64,000 nucleotides of DNA from Cannabis sativa. Lineage: Eukaryota > Streptophyta > Magnoliopsida > Rosales > Cannabaceae. The stretch is taken from contig NC_083601.1 of assembly GCF_029168945.1 (NCBI RefSeq), positions 70,545,595-70,609,594 on the forward strand, written 5' to 3'. A model generated the notes under the pieces. The model ran no database searches, was not told the DNA's origin, and saw nothing but the letters and a program-made list of their open reading frames with translations. Shown here in pieces: positions 35,361-47,067 of this stretch. Numbering within the stretch: the first letter of the stretch is position 1; each line of letters begins with the position of its first letter. Position numbers and translations under genes: made by a program.

Positions 35361-37594
35361 TGTAACACCCTAACTAACTTAGGCGTATTACGTGATTTTC
35401 AAACATACTGTGTAGCTCGTTGCTAATCAACGAGGTTTATGGAAAAACGTGATTAATTAAAATTTTGCTTTTTAATTAAACTTATAAAACAATATTACAA
35501 AAGACTCGGGATCCCGATTATAAAATTATTTACAAAAAGTTTTAACTGTTTAACTGTTACATAAAATAAAGGTCGTCTAACAACCAGCTACAAAAATCAG
35601 CCTTGCTGTCCCGAGGATCGTACGCTCCAGGCCTAACCGCCCCGACATGTACAATCTCATAAGCTCGCTCACGGTCCATCAGCTAAAGCCTTGCCTTTAC
35701 CTACACATAAACGTAAACTGTGAGTCGACAGACTCAGTAAGAAAAGCATAAGAATACTCATACATAATTCTAACTGCCGTGTCCAACACGATACTGAGTC
35801 CCGCTACTGCCATGTCCAACATGGTACTGAGCCACTACTGCCATGTCCAACATGGTACTGAGTTTTGACGTTCCTAGGGACGGTACTATTGACAAGTATC
35901 CTCACGATCGGTCGAGCCGGTCATACTCCATTCTTGGTCATACTCCGGCTGTACCGACGGGATAGGTCAATAGCACGGAACCACCAACCAAATGTCACTG
36001 ATCGGTCGAGCCGGTCATACTCCGCCGTCGGTCATACTCCGTCTGTACCCAGACGTGACGGGGTTGGATGGTTCGAAGCCTATATACATAACTAATGTAA
36101 TCTAGCGGGCTTCCTACATGCACGCTAAACATGTAATCTACATATGCATACCGTTATACTAATCTTACACGGATTCCGAATTCGTGTGTCTTGGTCAACT
36201 GACCGGAACCGTAGCCGAGTGGCGGACATCGGCTCCTAAACCATAAAAATCACAACGCTATAAGTGACACGCTAAATCACTTCGGGGACTTAAACTAGGA
36301 ACTAAAAGTTTCCCTATCGATAAAAAGCATGGCAATACCCCTTAAAACATAAAAACGAGGAAAAACACGGGTTACGAAAATTCCCCAACCGTACACGGTT
36401 GCCCAACCGAATTCCGGTTCGGGAAATTCAGGACCCTCATCCGAATTCGGATGCACAACCGGAATTCCGGTTCCTAGCAGGCAGCAACATCAAATTTTCA
36501 TAACTTGCTCAAATCAACCCCAAATCACTTCAAACTTTCCAGACCTGTTCCACACCTTCCCTAGAACATATCCAAGGCATCAAAACAACCCAGAAACCTC
36601 AAACACGAAAAATGCCATTGGAGCTCAAGCTTTGAGTTCTAAACTCAAACTTGAGCAAAACCACCTAATCATGCATTCCACTAGCTTAATTCTACTTAAT
36701 CAAGCTTATCTAAGCCTCTGAAAACAACTAAGAACACCCAGCAACTTCACAGCAACAAATTGAACCATTTCATTCAAAAATTCATAACTTTTTCACATAA
36801 AAATCTAACCAACTAGAACAAGAACTCTAGCATGCAATTCAATCTCATTAAACCTACTGAATTCAACACTTTAATCACAGAAACAACAACAACAATAACC
36901 AGCAGCAACAACACCAAAACATCATGCACGCATCACCATTTTCATCATTTTTTTCAAGAAATTACAACAAGAAAAGGTTAGAAACTTTACCAAAGATTTG
37001 AAGAACACTTAGATTGGATGAAACTAGCTTGAAAATTGAAGAAAAATCCAGCCCTTGAACCCCAAGCTTTCAGCCGAAAAAGAGAGAGAGAAAAGAGAGA
37101 AAAAGCTTTTCCAAAATTTCTAATTTTTTAAACTTAGAGATTTTTGATAAAGTGAATTAAGCCCCCATTACATAAACCTTATTTCAGCCAAATAATACTA
37201 AAAATAAACATTTAATTTTCAAATAAAAAGTCACTAAAAGACAAAACACTAATGGGGCGAAAAGACCATTTTGCCCCTCCACCATAAAATCACATAAATC
37301 ATACTAAAGGGGTATTTTTGGGAAATTCTAAATTCCCGGCCATTCCCGACATTTCCAATGTCTAAAACCCGTCCCAAACTAATAACATGCTAAGTTGTGA
37401 TTTCTACTGAGCCAAACGCCGAGTTCCAAAATACCGGGCACCGGAAATGCAAAATATGAAAACTACTGAATAACATAACCATGCATTTCTGAATTTCATA
37501 AATAACAGTAATAAATTATTTAAATAGCTATAAATAATTTCATAAATAATCATAATTAACCGATAATTTCCAAATTAACTAAGCGGGCTTTACA
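35361..37594 (-). repeat. Element C 3' LTR
   Basis: A 2234-bp LTR, TGTAACACCC..GGGCTTTACA in plus-strand text. It holds three tandem stem-loops (35778-35855) and a palindrome cluster (36395-36485). Its differences from the 5' LTR concentrate in 35870-36480. Confidence 0.95.
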
Positions 37595-37609
37595 ACTATT
37601 CCCCCCCTT
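37595..37609 (-). other. Element C polypurine tract
   Basis: The minus strand reads AAGGGGGGGAATAGT directly before the 3' LTR start. Confidence 0.85.
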
Positions 37610-39015
37610 AAAAGGATTTCGTCCCCGAAATCTAACCTGAATAACTCTGGATATTGAGCTCTCATATCTGACTCTAGCTCCCAGGTGGCTTCCTCCACCT
37701 TGCTGTTTCTCCAGAGAACCTTGACCAATGCTATGGTCTTATTCCGAAGGACTTTATCCTTTTTATCCAGGATCTGCACTGGCTGTTCCTCATAAGTCAT
37801 GTCTGGCTGAAGCTGAAGACTCTCATAACTGAGTATATGAGAGGGGTCTGAAACGTATTTTCTCAACATCGAGACATGGAATACGTTGTGAACTGCTGAT
37901 AAGGCTGAAGGCAATGCTAACCGATATGCCACTTGACCTATCTTCTCGAGAATCTCGAAAGGTCCTGTAAATTTAGGGCATAACTTGCCTCTTTTCCCGA
38001 AACGTTTAATCCCCTTCATCGGAGATACCCGTAAAAACACATGTTCCCCTACTTGGAACTCAACATCTCTGCATTTCGGATCTGCGTAACTCTTCTGTCT
38101 GCTCTGTGAGGCAAGCATTCTAGCTTTTATCTTCTCTATTGCCTCATTGGTCCGCTGCACTGACTCTGGACCTAGGTATTTCCTTTCCCCTGTCTCATCC
38201 CAGTGGATAGGGGATCTACACTTCCTACCGTACAACAGTTCATAGGGACCCATCCCTATGGTACTCTGATAACTGTTGTTGTACGCAAATTCTATCAACG
38301 GTAGATATTTATTCCATGAGCTTTCAAAGTCCATAACACAGGCTCTCAACATGTCCTCCAATATCTGAATTGTCCTTTCGGACTGACCATCAGTCTGAGG
38401 ATGGAATGCTGTACTAAATTTCAGCTTTGTACCCATTGCCCGTTGCAAACTTTGCAAAAATTTGGAGGTGAACTTCGGATCCCTGTCCGAAACTATAGAC
38501 TTCGGTACCCCGTGAAGTCTCACTATCTCTCTGACATATAACTCTGCCAACTGATCCACTGTGAACGTTGTTCTAACCGGCAGAAAATGAGCAGATTTCG
38601 TAAATCGATCCACCACTACCCAGAGGGAATCAAATAAACCCGTGGTCCTAGGTAACCCGACCAAAAAATCCATCGTAATATCCTCCCATTTCCATTCTGG
38701 TAGGGCTAGAGGCTGCAACAACCCTGCTGGTCTCTGACGTTCAGCCTTAATCTGCTGACAAGTGAGGCATCTCGATACGAATTCTACCAAATTCTTCTTC
38801 ATACCGCTCCACCAGAAGTACGGTTTCAAATCTTGGTACATCTTAGTGGTGCCGGGATGCAGAGAATACGGGGTAGAATGAGCCTCCTCAAAGATCTCAT
38901 TTCTAAGTTCCACACTGTTCAGAACACAAACCCTGGCTTTATACAAAAGCATCCCACTGTCTGACACTGAAAAGTCCTTGGCTTGACCAGCCAACACCTC
39001 GTCTCGGATTTTCAC
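37610..39015 (-). pseudogene. Element C integrase with chromodomain-like tail
   Basis: The open frame (37579-39015, 478 codons) runs slightly into the LTR. Zinc-binding HHCC: H46, H53, C83, C86. Catalytic triad: D116 (MDFLVGLP), D177 (SDRDPKF), E213 (GQSERTIQ), with 35 residues between D177 and E213. A GPF block (FTGPFEILEKIGQVAYRL) follows, then a chromodomain-like tail (ALVKVLWRNSKVEEATWE) typical of Tekay elements. The natural start is upstream; a TAG at 39034-39036 (CAG expected) splits it from RNase H. Confidence 0.9.
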
Positions 39016-39033
39016 TAACCCCGGATCTGTCTT

Positions 39034-40002
39034 CTAAGCGACTTTTATTCTTTCCAACAGATCAGATTGCAGCGTCAAGTTGTGAAGCTGACCTACCACA
39101 AACTCAATGCTGGATCTAACCATATCCTCTGCTAGCTGAGGTGAGATCTGAACCATACTAGCTACTTGCCCGGGACCCTTTCTGCTCAGGGCATCGGCCA
39201 CTACATTGGCTTTTCCGGGATGATAGAGGATCTCACAATCATAATCCTTCACTAATTCCAACCAACGCCTTTGTCTCATATTCAAATCCTTCTGAGTAAA
39301 GAAATACTTGAGACTTTTATGGTCGGTATAGATCTCACACTTCTCCCCGTAAAGGTAATGCCGCCAAATCTTCAGTGCAAAAACCATTGCGGCCAACTCT
39401 AGATCATGAGTCGGGTATCGCTGTTCATAATCCTTTAACTGACGGGAGGCATAAGCGATGACCCGATCGGCCTGCATCAATACACACCCCAAACCCTGTT
39501 TGGATGCGTCGCAATATACTACGAACTTCTCCTTGTCCGAAGGCAAAGCTAGCACTGGAGCGGTAATCAACCTCTGTTTCAGCTCCTGAAAACTAGCTTC
39601 GCATTTATCTGACCAGATAAACCGCTGATTCTTCTTTGTAAGCTCGGTTAGGGGCATTGAAATTTTGGAGAACCCTTCGACGAACCTACGGTAGTACCCA
39701 GCTAAACCCAAGAAGCTTCTGATCTCTGTCACTGTCTTCAGTCTTGGCCAATCCCTGACGGATTCAATCTTCCCGGGGTCCACCTTGATCCCATCTTTGC
39801 TCACAATGTGCCCTAGGAAGGACACCTGAGATAGCCAGAACTCACATTTCTTGAACTTGGCATAAAGCTTATGTTCCCGAAGCCGTTGCAGTACCATCTG
39901 AAGATGTAACTCATGCTCCTCTTCTGATTGAGAGTACACGAGGATGTCGTCGATAAACACAATCACACAGATATCGAGGAAATCCTTGAATACTCTATTC
40001 AT
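39034..40002 (-). pseudogene. Element C reverse transcriptase (3' half) and RNase H
   Basis: Begins just before the catalytic box [11 protein letters not shown] and continues through the thumb and connection into RNase H ([46 protein letters not shown]). It ends LLERIKVA at the TAG. A one-base loss at about 40007-40011 (GATCGATG where GATCTGATG is expected) separates it from the RT 5' half. Confidence 0.9.
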
Positions 40003-40739
40003 CGATCCATGAATGCGGGAGCATTGGTTAGTCCGAATGACATAAACAGAAACTCGTAGTGTCCATACCTAGTGCGGAAAGCCGTCTTCAGAATGTCCTC
40101 CTCTCGGATTCTCAACTGATGATAACCCGAACGGAGATCAATCTTAGAAAAGACCGTCTTCCCCTGAAGCTGATCGAACAAGTCATTGATCCTAGGTAAT
40201 GGATATTTATTCTTCACCGTTAGCTTGTTCAACTCCCTGTAGTCGATGCACATCCTCATAGATCCATCTTTCTTCTTGACGAATAAAACCGGGGCTCCCC
40301 AGGGTGACACACTGGGCCGAATGAACCCTATGTCAAGCAACCCTTGGAGCTGAATCTTTAATTCCTTAAGTTCAGCTGGAGCCATTCTATATGGGGCTTT
40401 GGACACCGGTTCCGCTCCTCGTGCCAAGTCTATCACGAAATCAATCTCCCGCTGAGGTGGTAACCCTGGAAGTTCTTCGGGAAAAACATCCAAAAATTCC
40501 CGAACCACCCTGATGTCCTCTGGCCGAATGGTATCTGGCCGAGTGGTGTCCACCACCACGGCCAGAAACCCTAAGCAACCGTCGTGCAACAATTCTCTCG
40601 CTGACATAGCCGAGATCACCGGGATCCGAGATCCCTGAACTGAACCCACAAATACAAACGGTTCTTCACTTTCCGGTTGGAAGACCACCATCTTCCTTTT
40701 ACAATCAATGCTCGCCGAATATTTAGATAGGAAATCCAT
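39999..40739 (-). pseudogene. Element C reverse transcriptase (5' half)
   Basis: Carries the PR-RT linker and the fingers and palm of [50 protein letters not shown], and [14 protein letters not shown] one-base deletion near 40735 (ILG followed by WIS instead of MDF) splits it from protease, and the break described for the next frame ends it. Confidence 0.9.
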
Positions 40740-42316
40740 CCTAAAATAATATCGAATTCGACTAAACTCATCTCTATCAGATCAGCGCTTAACTCTCTAC
40801 CATCTATCCTGATCGGCATAGACCTAATCCACATATTGGAGATAACCAATTCTCCGCCAGGTAACAGGGTTCCAAACCCTGATTCATAACTATCATACGG
40901 TCTACCCAATTTACTAAATACTCTAGCCGCCACATAAGAATGTGTAGCCCCAGAATCAAACAGCACTGAATATAGCGAGTTGTTAATAAAAAGCTGACCT
41001 GTGACAACTGATGGGCTGGCATCTGCATGAGCCTGCGTGATAGCGAACACCCTGGCTGGAGTGGGTATCGCTGGAGCTCGCGGTGCCTCTGGTCGGAGCT
41101 GGGGACAGTCCCTCTTGAAGTGTCCGGGCATGCAACAATGAAAGCATCCCTGACCTTTGCACTCGCCCCGATGGTGCCTCTTGCAGCTAGGGCACTCGGG
41201 ATAGGAGAATCGGGTCTCAGTACCACCAGGACGACTCCCTCTGTTCTGGTTCCCCCGGAACCTCTGGTTCTGACTCGAGCCACCGGAAGCAGTGGGTGCT
41301 CTCTTCCTCTGATCAATGGGCGAACCACTACTCCCCCTGCTATAGCCTGATGCAGGAGGGGTAGGAGCTCCGCCACTCACCGGAGTACTGGCTGATTCTG
41401 ACATACACCCTACAACGCCCTCAGCTCGCAGTGCTTTCTCCACCATCTGAGCATAGGTGGTGCTGTCATCGGTGGTGATCATCAGGTCATGCCTGATCTT
41501 GGGATTCAACCCGTCCAGATACTTCTCCTTCTTTCTGAAGTCGGTCGGCACAATTCCCGAGGCTAACCTCGCCAACCGATCAAACTGAGTAGTATACTCA
41601 TTGACGCTCATGTTCTCCCGCTGGGTCAGGTGAGCGAATTCTTTCCTCTTGGCGCTTCTGACCGCCTCATTGTAATACTTTGCGTTGAAGAGTTCCTGGA
41701 ACCTTTCCCAGGTCATGGTGGTGACGTCATGGATCTGAGACACCATGTCCCACCATACCAGGGCGTCCTCCTGGAACTGAAATGTGGCGCACACCACTCT
41801 ATCGTTGTCGGTGACACCCATGAAATTCAGAATCTTGGTGATCACCGTCAGCCATTGCTCGGCTTTCACTACGTCCGGACCTCCCAGGAAAACCGGAGGT
41901 GCTTGCTTCCGGAACCGCTCATACAGAGGTTCCAATCTATGGGCCGCCACCACTATCTCGGCCTGGGCAGTAGGGGCAGGTGCCACTGAAACTACGGGCA
42001 CTGGAACTGCAGGAGCACCCTGCTGTCTCAACCTCTGAATCTCGAGGTCTTGTTCTTCGATCCGGGCTTGCATTTCCGCAAACCGCGACTCCCAGTTTTG
42101 AGCTCCCTGATCGGCTGGGGGAGCCTGGGCAGCCTGTGGTGGGTTCTCATCACCCCGACCACGAGCCCTGCCTCGGGGACCTCTACCTCGGCCCCTAGCA
42201 GGTGGGGGAAACTGAGCTCCCTGTCCTTGGTTCGACCCTACGGAGTTGCCCTGACTCCTGGTAGTCCGCCTGGCGTCCATCTGATTAGAACCGCCTGCGA
42301 AACCAAGAGTTGGCAT
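40616..42316 (-). pseudogene. Element C gag and aspartic protease
   Basis: A 566-codon frame. Residues 1-60 are basic (RGRGRGPRGRARGRG), followed by a short coiled coil at 76-100, the retrotransposon gag domain at about 140-300 (WWDMVSQIHDVTTMTWERF) and a CCHC zinc knuckle at C391, C394, H399, C404. Protease has its active site at D454-S-G-A. The real start may be the Met of MDARRTTRSQ at codon 13. The last ~40 codons, after ILG at about 40736, are out of frame because of a deleted base. Confidence 0.9.
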
Positions 42317-42550
42317 ATCAGGTCGTATTCAAGGAGAGCTTACTAATGCCGCTCAATTTGGAAATTAAAAGTGAAACATGCGCCTATTCTACTATCAGGC
42401 TACTAACATGCTTCCTAACAGGCTTTTCTTTTTCATAACTGAATAAAATAAACTACTAAAGCAACAAAAGGCTTACTGAACCGTGAAACGAGCTAACTGC
42501 TGATGATGATTGTACATGTCGTGACGATCTTCGGAAGACAACCTGGCGGC
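42317..42550 (-). other. Element C 5' leader
   Basis: About 230 bp between the primer-binding site and gag. No feature beyond the leader itself is seen. Confidence 0.5.
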
Positions 42551-42560
42551 TATGATACCA
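42548..42560 (-). other. Element C primer-binding site
   Basis: The minus strand reads TGGTATCATAGCC, one change from the initiator-tRNA-Met binding sequence, three bases from the LTR. Confidence 0.85.
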
Positions 42561-42563
42561 AAT

Positions 42564-44811
42564 TGTAACACCCTAACTAACTTAGGCGTATTACGTGATT
42601 TTCAAACATACTCTGCAGCTCGTTGCTAATCAACGAGGTTTATGGAAAAACGTGATTAATTAAAATTTGCTTTTTAATTAAACTTATAAAATAATATTAC
42701 AAAAGACTCGGGATCCCGATTATAAAATTATTTACAAAAAGTTTTAACTGTTTAACTGTTACATAAAATAAAGGTCGTCTAACGACCAGCTACAAAAATC
42801 AGCCTTGCTGTCCCGAGGATCGTACGCTCCAGGCCTAACCGCCCCGACTTGTACAATCTCATAAGCTCGCTCACGGTCCATCAGCTAAAGCCTTGCCTTT
42901 ACCTACACATAAACGTAAACTGTGAGTCGACAGACTCAGTAAGAAAAGCATAAGAATACTCATACATAATTCTAACTGCCGTGTCCAACACGATACTGAG
43001 TCCCGCTACTGCCATGTCCAACATGGTACTGAGCCACTACTGCCATGTCCAACAAGGTACTGAGTTTTGAACGTTCATAGGGACGGTACTATTGACAAGT
43101 ATCCTCCTGATCGGTCGAACCGGTCATACTCCGGCTGCTGGTCATACTCCAGCCTGTACCGACGGGATAGGTCAATAGCACGGAACCACCAACCAAATGT
43201 CAGCCTGATCGGTCGAACCGGTCATACTCCGGCTGCTGGTCATACTCCAGCCTGTACCGACGTGACAGGGTTGGATGGTTCGAAGCCTATATACATAACT
43301 AATGTAATCTAGTAGGCTTCCTACATGCACGCTAAACATGTAATCTACATATGCATACTGTTATACTAATCTTACCTGGATTCCGAATTCAGGTGTGCCG
43401 GTCAACCTGACTGGAACTGTAGCTGAGTGGCGGATTACTGGCTCCTAAACCATAAAAATCACAACGCTATAAGTGACACGCTAAATCACTTCCCGGGGAC
43501 TTAAACTAGGAACTAAAAGTTTCCCTATCGATAAAAAGCATGGCAATACCCCTTAAAACATAAAAACGAGGAAAAACACGGGTTCTGAAAATTCCCCAAC
43601 CGGTAGACCGGTTGCCCAACCGGAATTCCGGTTCTGGGAAATTCAGGACCCTCATCCGGAATTCCGGATGCACAACCGGAATTCCGGTTCCTCGCAGGCA
43701 GCAACATCAAATTTTCATAACTTGCTCAAATCAACCCCAAATCACTTCAAACTTTCCAGACCTGTTCCACACCTTCCCTAGAACATATCCAAGGCATAAA
43801 AACAACCCAGAAACCTCAAACACGAAAAATGCCATTGAAGCTCAAGCTTTGAGTTCTAAACTCAAACTTGAGCAAAACCACCTAATCATGCATTCCACTA
43901 GCTTAATTCTACTTAATCAAGCTTATCTAAGCCTCTGAAAACAACTAAGAACACCCAGCAACTTCACAACAACAAATTGAACCATTTCATTCAAAAATTC
44001 ATAACTTTTTCACATAAAAATCTAACCAACTAGAACAAGAACTCTAGCATGCAATTCAATCTCATTAAACCTACTGAATTCAACACTTTAATCACAGAAA
44101 CAACAACAACAATAACCAGCAGCAACAACACCAAAACATCATGCATGCATCACCATTTTCATCATTTTTTTCAAGAAATTACAACAAGAAAAGGTTAGAA
44201 ACTTTACCAAAGATTTGAAGAACACTTAGATTGGATGAAACTAGCTTGAAAATTGAAGAAAAATCCAGCCCTTGAACCCCAAGCTTTCAGCCGAAAAAGA
44301 GAGAGAGAAAAGAGAGAAAAAGCTTTTCCAAAATTTCTAATTTTTTAAACTTAGAGATTTTTGATAAAGTGAATTAAGCCCCCATTACATCAACCTTATT
44401 TCAGCCAAATAATACTAAAAATAAACATTTAATTTTCAAATAAAAAGTCACTAAAAGACAAAACACTAATGGGGCAAAAAGACCATTTTGCCCCTCCACC
44501 ATAAAATCACATAAATCATACTAAAGGGGTATTTTTGGGAAATTCTAAATTCCCGGCCATTCCCGACATTCCCAATGTCTAAAACCCGTCCCAAACTAAT
44601 AACATGCTAAGTTGTGATTTCTACTGAGCCAAACGCCGAGTTCCAAAATACCGGGCACCGGAAATGCAAAATATGAAAACTACTGAATAACATAACCATG
44701 CATTTCTGAATTTCATAAATAACAGTAATAAATTATTTAAATAGCTATAAATAATTTCATAAATAATCATAATTAACCGATAATTTCCAAATTAACTAAG
44801 CGGGCTTTACA
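42564..44811 (-). repeat. Element C 5' LTR
   Basis: A 2248-bp LTR. It carries perfect palindromes AACCGGAATTCCGGTT (43618-43633 and 43674-43689) and CATCCGGAATTCCGGATG (43653-43670), a 7-bp-arm repeat at 43598-43613, and the same stem-loop series as the 3' LTR near 42980-43060. Confidence 0.95.
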
Positions 44812-44816
44812 AGCCA

Positions 44817-45671
44817 TGCCGTGAAACATGTTTTTCAGTTGATCTAGCTGTCCCTGTACGGCTGGGCTAACCTGCTCGGCATTCTGGTCAATTTGAATTA
44901 CGTCAGCATCTTTATGAGCAGGAATTTGAGTACGGGTTCTGGGCTGCACGATCGTCGTGACATTCTAGTCGTCTACTCCCCTCCTTCTCTTCCGATCATT
45001 CCTTAGCTCATGGGTCCTGGCTACCTTAGCAATTGATTTGCTTGGTTGACAGGTGGAATGGCACCATTGATCTTGTTGGAACCATCACGTATGACTTCTC
45101 CTGATGAATTACTAGACAAGGTCTGCCCGCCTACCGCTAGGCCCACGAGTGGAACTCGTGATTGGGGATTGGGCGGCTGACCATTTGTAGTGTGGGAAGT
45201 ATTCATCGCTGGATCTTCATCCGTCTAACCCAGGGGAATGACATTCGGAGGTTGCTGACCTACAGTTTGGTAGGCTTTTCGTATCAGCACGGTAGCTTGC
45301 TGACTACAATTTTTAATCTCTCCATGATGAGGCCTTAACGCCTCCATCTCTCTATCTCTCCACTTGGTAAACATACGCCTTTATTCTTCGAACGAGAGAT
45401 TTATCGCAGTATGGAGTTCGTCTTGAGTGTTTGTTCCTGGCGGAACAGTTGTGTTATGAATGCCCTAGTTGGGTACAGAACTGTTATTCCCAGGCCCTTT
45501 CACACCAAGTGCGATTTCATCTAAAGGAGTTGTTACACCATTACCCACGTTTGCCTGCTGTCCAGGATTAATAGTTGGGGGAACCCTTGTGTTTCCTGGG
45601 TTCTGCAATGCAGGATCCACCGTCTGTGAATTTGCTCGATCAGTCAGGCCTCTACGAGTCTACACTATCGT
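44817..45671 (-). pseudogene. Element A gag, N-terminal part
   Basis: Aligns with element D's gag start: TRRGL, ..NPGNTRVPP, KWRDREME and the ..QVVDGKTL / ..AVGGQTLSSNS block (ORF 45021-45206). D's ATG corresponds to ACG here (plus CGT at 45669-45671), and codon 4 is TAG where D has CAA, so the start is lost. Several other stops follow. C interrupts it at 44811. Confidence 0.75.
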
Positions 45672-45734
45672 ATTTGTTGTTAGATTTTGAATAAAGAGCA
45701 ATTCTTGATTCTGCTCTCAATGAAAGCACAGAAA

Positions 45735-46433
45735 TTTTGACCTCGCTTTTAGCCAACGACAACTAGTCTAATTTAGTAAGAGATAAGTGATTTATAGCAA
45801 TCGATATATAACAAAGCAATATAAAGACACAAGAATTTTATAGAGGTTCAACCCCGAGACGTTTCGTAATAGCCTAATCCTCGTTACTTGTATTGACTTA
45901 AGAGCAAGGAGAAAGGTTCATTTTCTTATAGCTCTTACAACAGTATCTCTGAATATGTATTCTTAGATAATATCTTTAGGGTATAGTCTCAACTAAACTG
46001 TTTGCGACCTTTTGCCCAGTGAACATGGATCACTATTTATAGGGCTGTCAACTTGGAGAGGAAGTGTTTCCCCTCTCGTTACAATAGATATAAGAAGAAG
46101 GATTACACGATCCCTACAGTATACATTGATCGTTGGATATATGCGGAATACATTGATCGTGGGATAAATGCAGAATACACTGATCGTGGGATCTTGGGTA
46201 TGCCATATCTCTATTATCTGATCCCCAAGTTATAGGGATTTCGTTGATGACTCACAATGCGGAAGCTGAATTCGCTAAGTGTTGGTTGTTCTACGTGGAT
46301 TGCTGAAAGCTTAGCTCTGGGCATGCTAGCGAGGCATCCTGCTCGTACTGTTCCCTCTTAGCAGATACTCAAAGTGGATTCCACGTGTCACCATTATGCG
46401 ATGCCACGTCAGAGTACAAAAATTGGGATAACA
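45735..46433 (-). repeat. Element A 5' LTR
   Basis: 699 bp, the same length as the 3' LTR. It begins TTTTGACC where the 3' LTR has TGTTGACC and ends ATAACA. Minus-strand TATA box at 46033-46041. The bases just inside (TTCATTG stretch near 45716) resemble those after D's 5' LTR, but no tRNA-like primer-binding site is recognised. Confidence 0.9.
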
Positions 46434-46438
46434 TGAAC
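46434..46438. repeat. Right target-site duplication of element A (TGAAC)
   Basis: Pairs with GGAAC at 3403-3407. The next base continues the gene 1 frame. Confidence 0.75.
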
Positions 46439-46753
46439 GATGACCAAAAGCAGATTTTCTGTCTGACCAAGGAGGCTGAAGAGATGAAGAGGACTCATAA
46501 GACTGAACCTGAGGAAGCCCACAAAGAAGCAAAGGACAAGTCCAAGTCTTGTAATACACTCCAACAAGAACTTAATGCAGCCACTATAAAGCTCGAGGGC
46601 GCTGAGGCCAATGCTAAAGAACGGTGCAATGATGTTGCTCAACAATCCATTTACCGAGCTTGGATGGCAAATCCTGAGATGGACTTAAGTTTCTTGGGGG
46701 AGGGGGTCGAAGAAGTCTTAGCCTATTGCGAGAAAGCCTTAAAAGAAGAATAA
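46439..46753 (+). pseudogene. Gene 1, 3' part: coiled-coil end of the accessory ORF of H
   Basis: Continues ..AVAKEWN (3407) directly with DDQKQIFCLTKEAEEMK in the same frame, so the two parts are one exon split by A. The frame is a charged coiled coil (QQELNAATIKLEGAEANAKE), then YRAWMANPEMDLSFLGEG, which parallels YDFWKANPQANFDYLG in gene 2. It ends LKEE with two adjacent stop codons at 46751. No break is seen in this part. Confidence 0.75.
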
Positions 46754-47067
46754 TAGGCAATTGAGTCTGAAGAAGATAAAGACCCGTCCAAGTCTCCTAC
46801 TATGTAGGCTTGGTTTTTAACTATTTTTTCTTTTAATTATTTAGGAAATTGGTTTTTTGGCCGAGACAATGGTTTGCCCCTTGTGGAAATAATTTTGTAA
46901 AGACAGATTTGCATTGTTGGATGGTCAGCTTTACTTTTTATTTATTTCTTTTCGTTTGTTGCCTCATATCTTTCTATTTGAACATAATATGTTTGTTCAT
47001 TTGCGTTTTTAATCATAACTTGAACAATTATATGGTGATCAAACTTAAGATGCTTTAAGTAACCATT
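46754..47067. other. Remnant of element H downstream of gene 1
   Basis: A 314-bp, T-rich stretch, probably the gene 1 3' UTR, cut at 47067 where D begins (flank CCATT). The rest of H, including its expected pol, would lie beyond the right window edge. Confidence 0.5.

Larger units (their letters stand above)
35361..44811 (-). mobile_element. Element C: Tekay-like chromovirus (Ty3/gypsy)
   Basis: A 9451-bp element with a perfect TSD AGCCA (35356-35360 and 44812-44816) inside A's gag. It has LTRs at 35361-37594 and 42564-44811, a polypurine tract and primer-binding site, and gag-PR-RT-RH-IN in order on the minus strand. All domains are recognisable. Only three breaks separate it from a single frame, so it is among the youngest insertions here. 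Confidence 0.95.
3408..46433 (-). mobile_element. Element A: Ty3/gypsy Tat-like retrotransposon, whole span with nested insertions
   Basis: A reads leftward: 5' LTR (45735-46433), gag, protease, RT, two RNase H domains, integrase, then antisense gene 2 and the 3' LTR. The outer LTR ends are TGTTGACC (3408) and ATAACA (46433), and both LTRs are 699 bp. Taking away the two extra tandem units, B2 plus B3, and C leaves about 11.1 kb, a normal size for this group. The TSD and the restored gene 1 frame fix the ends. All coding parts are broken. The Tat-lineage call rests on the second RNase H domain, the antisense ORF and the style of the RT and protease motifs. Confidence 0.85.

Noticed and set aside
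40804..41376. 190-codon frame within C gag on the same strand, and plus-strand frames at 41027-42346
   Set aside because: They are alternative frames of the GC-rich gag sequence, which itself carries all recognised domains.
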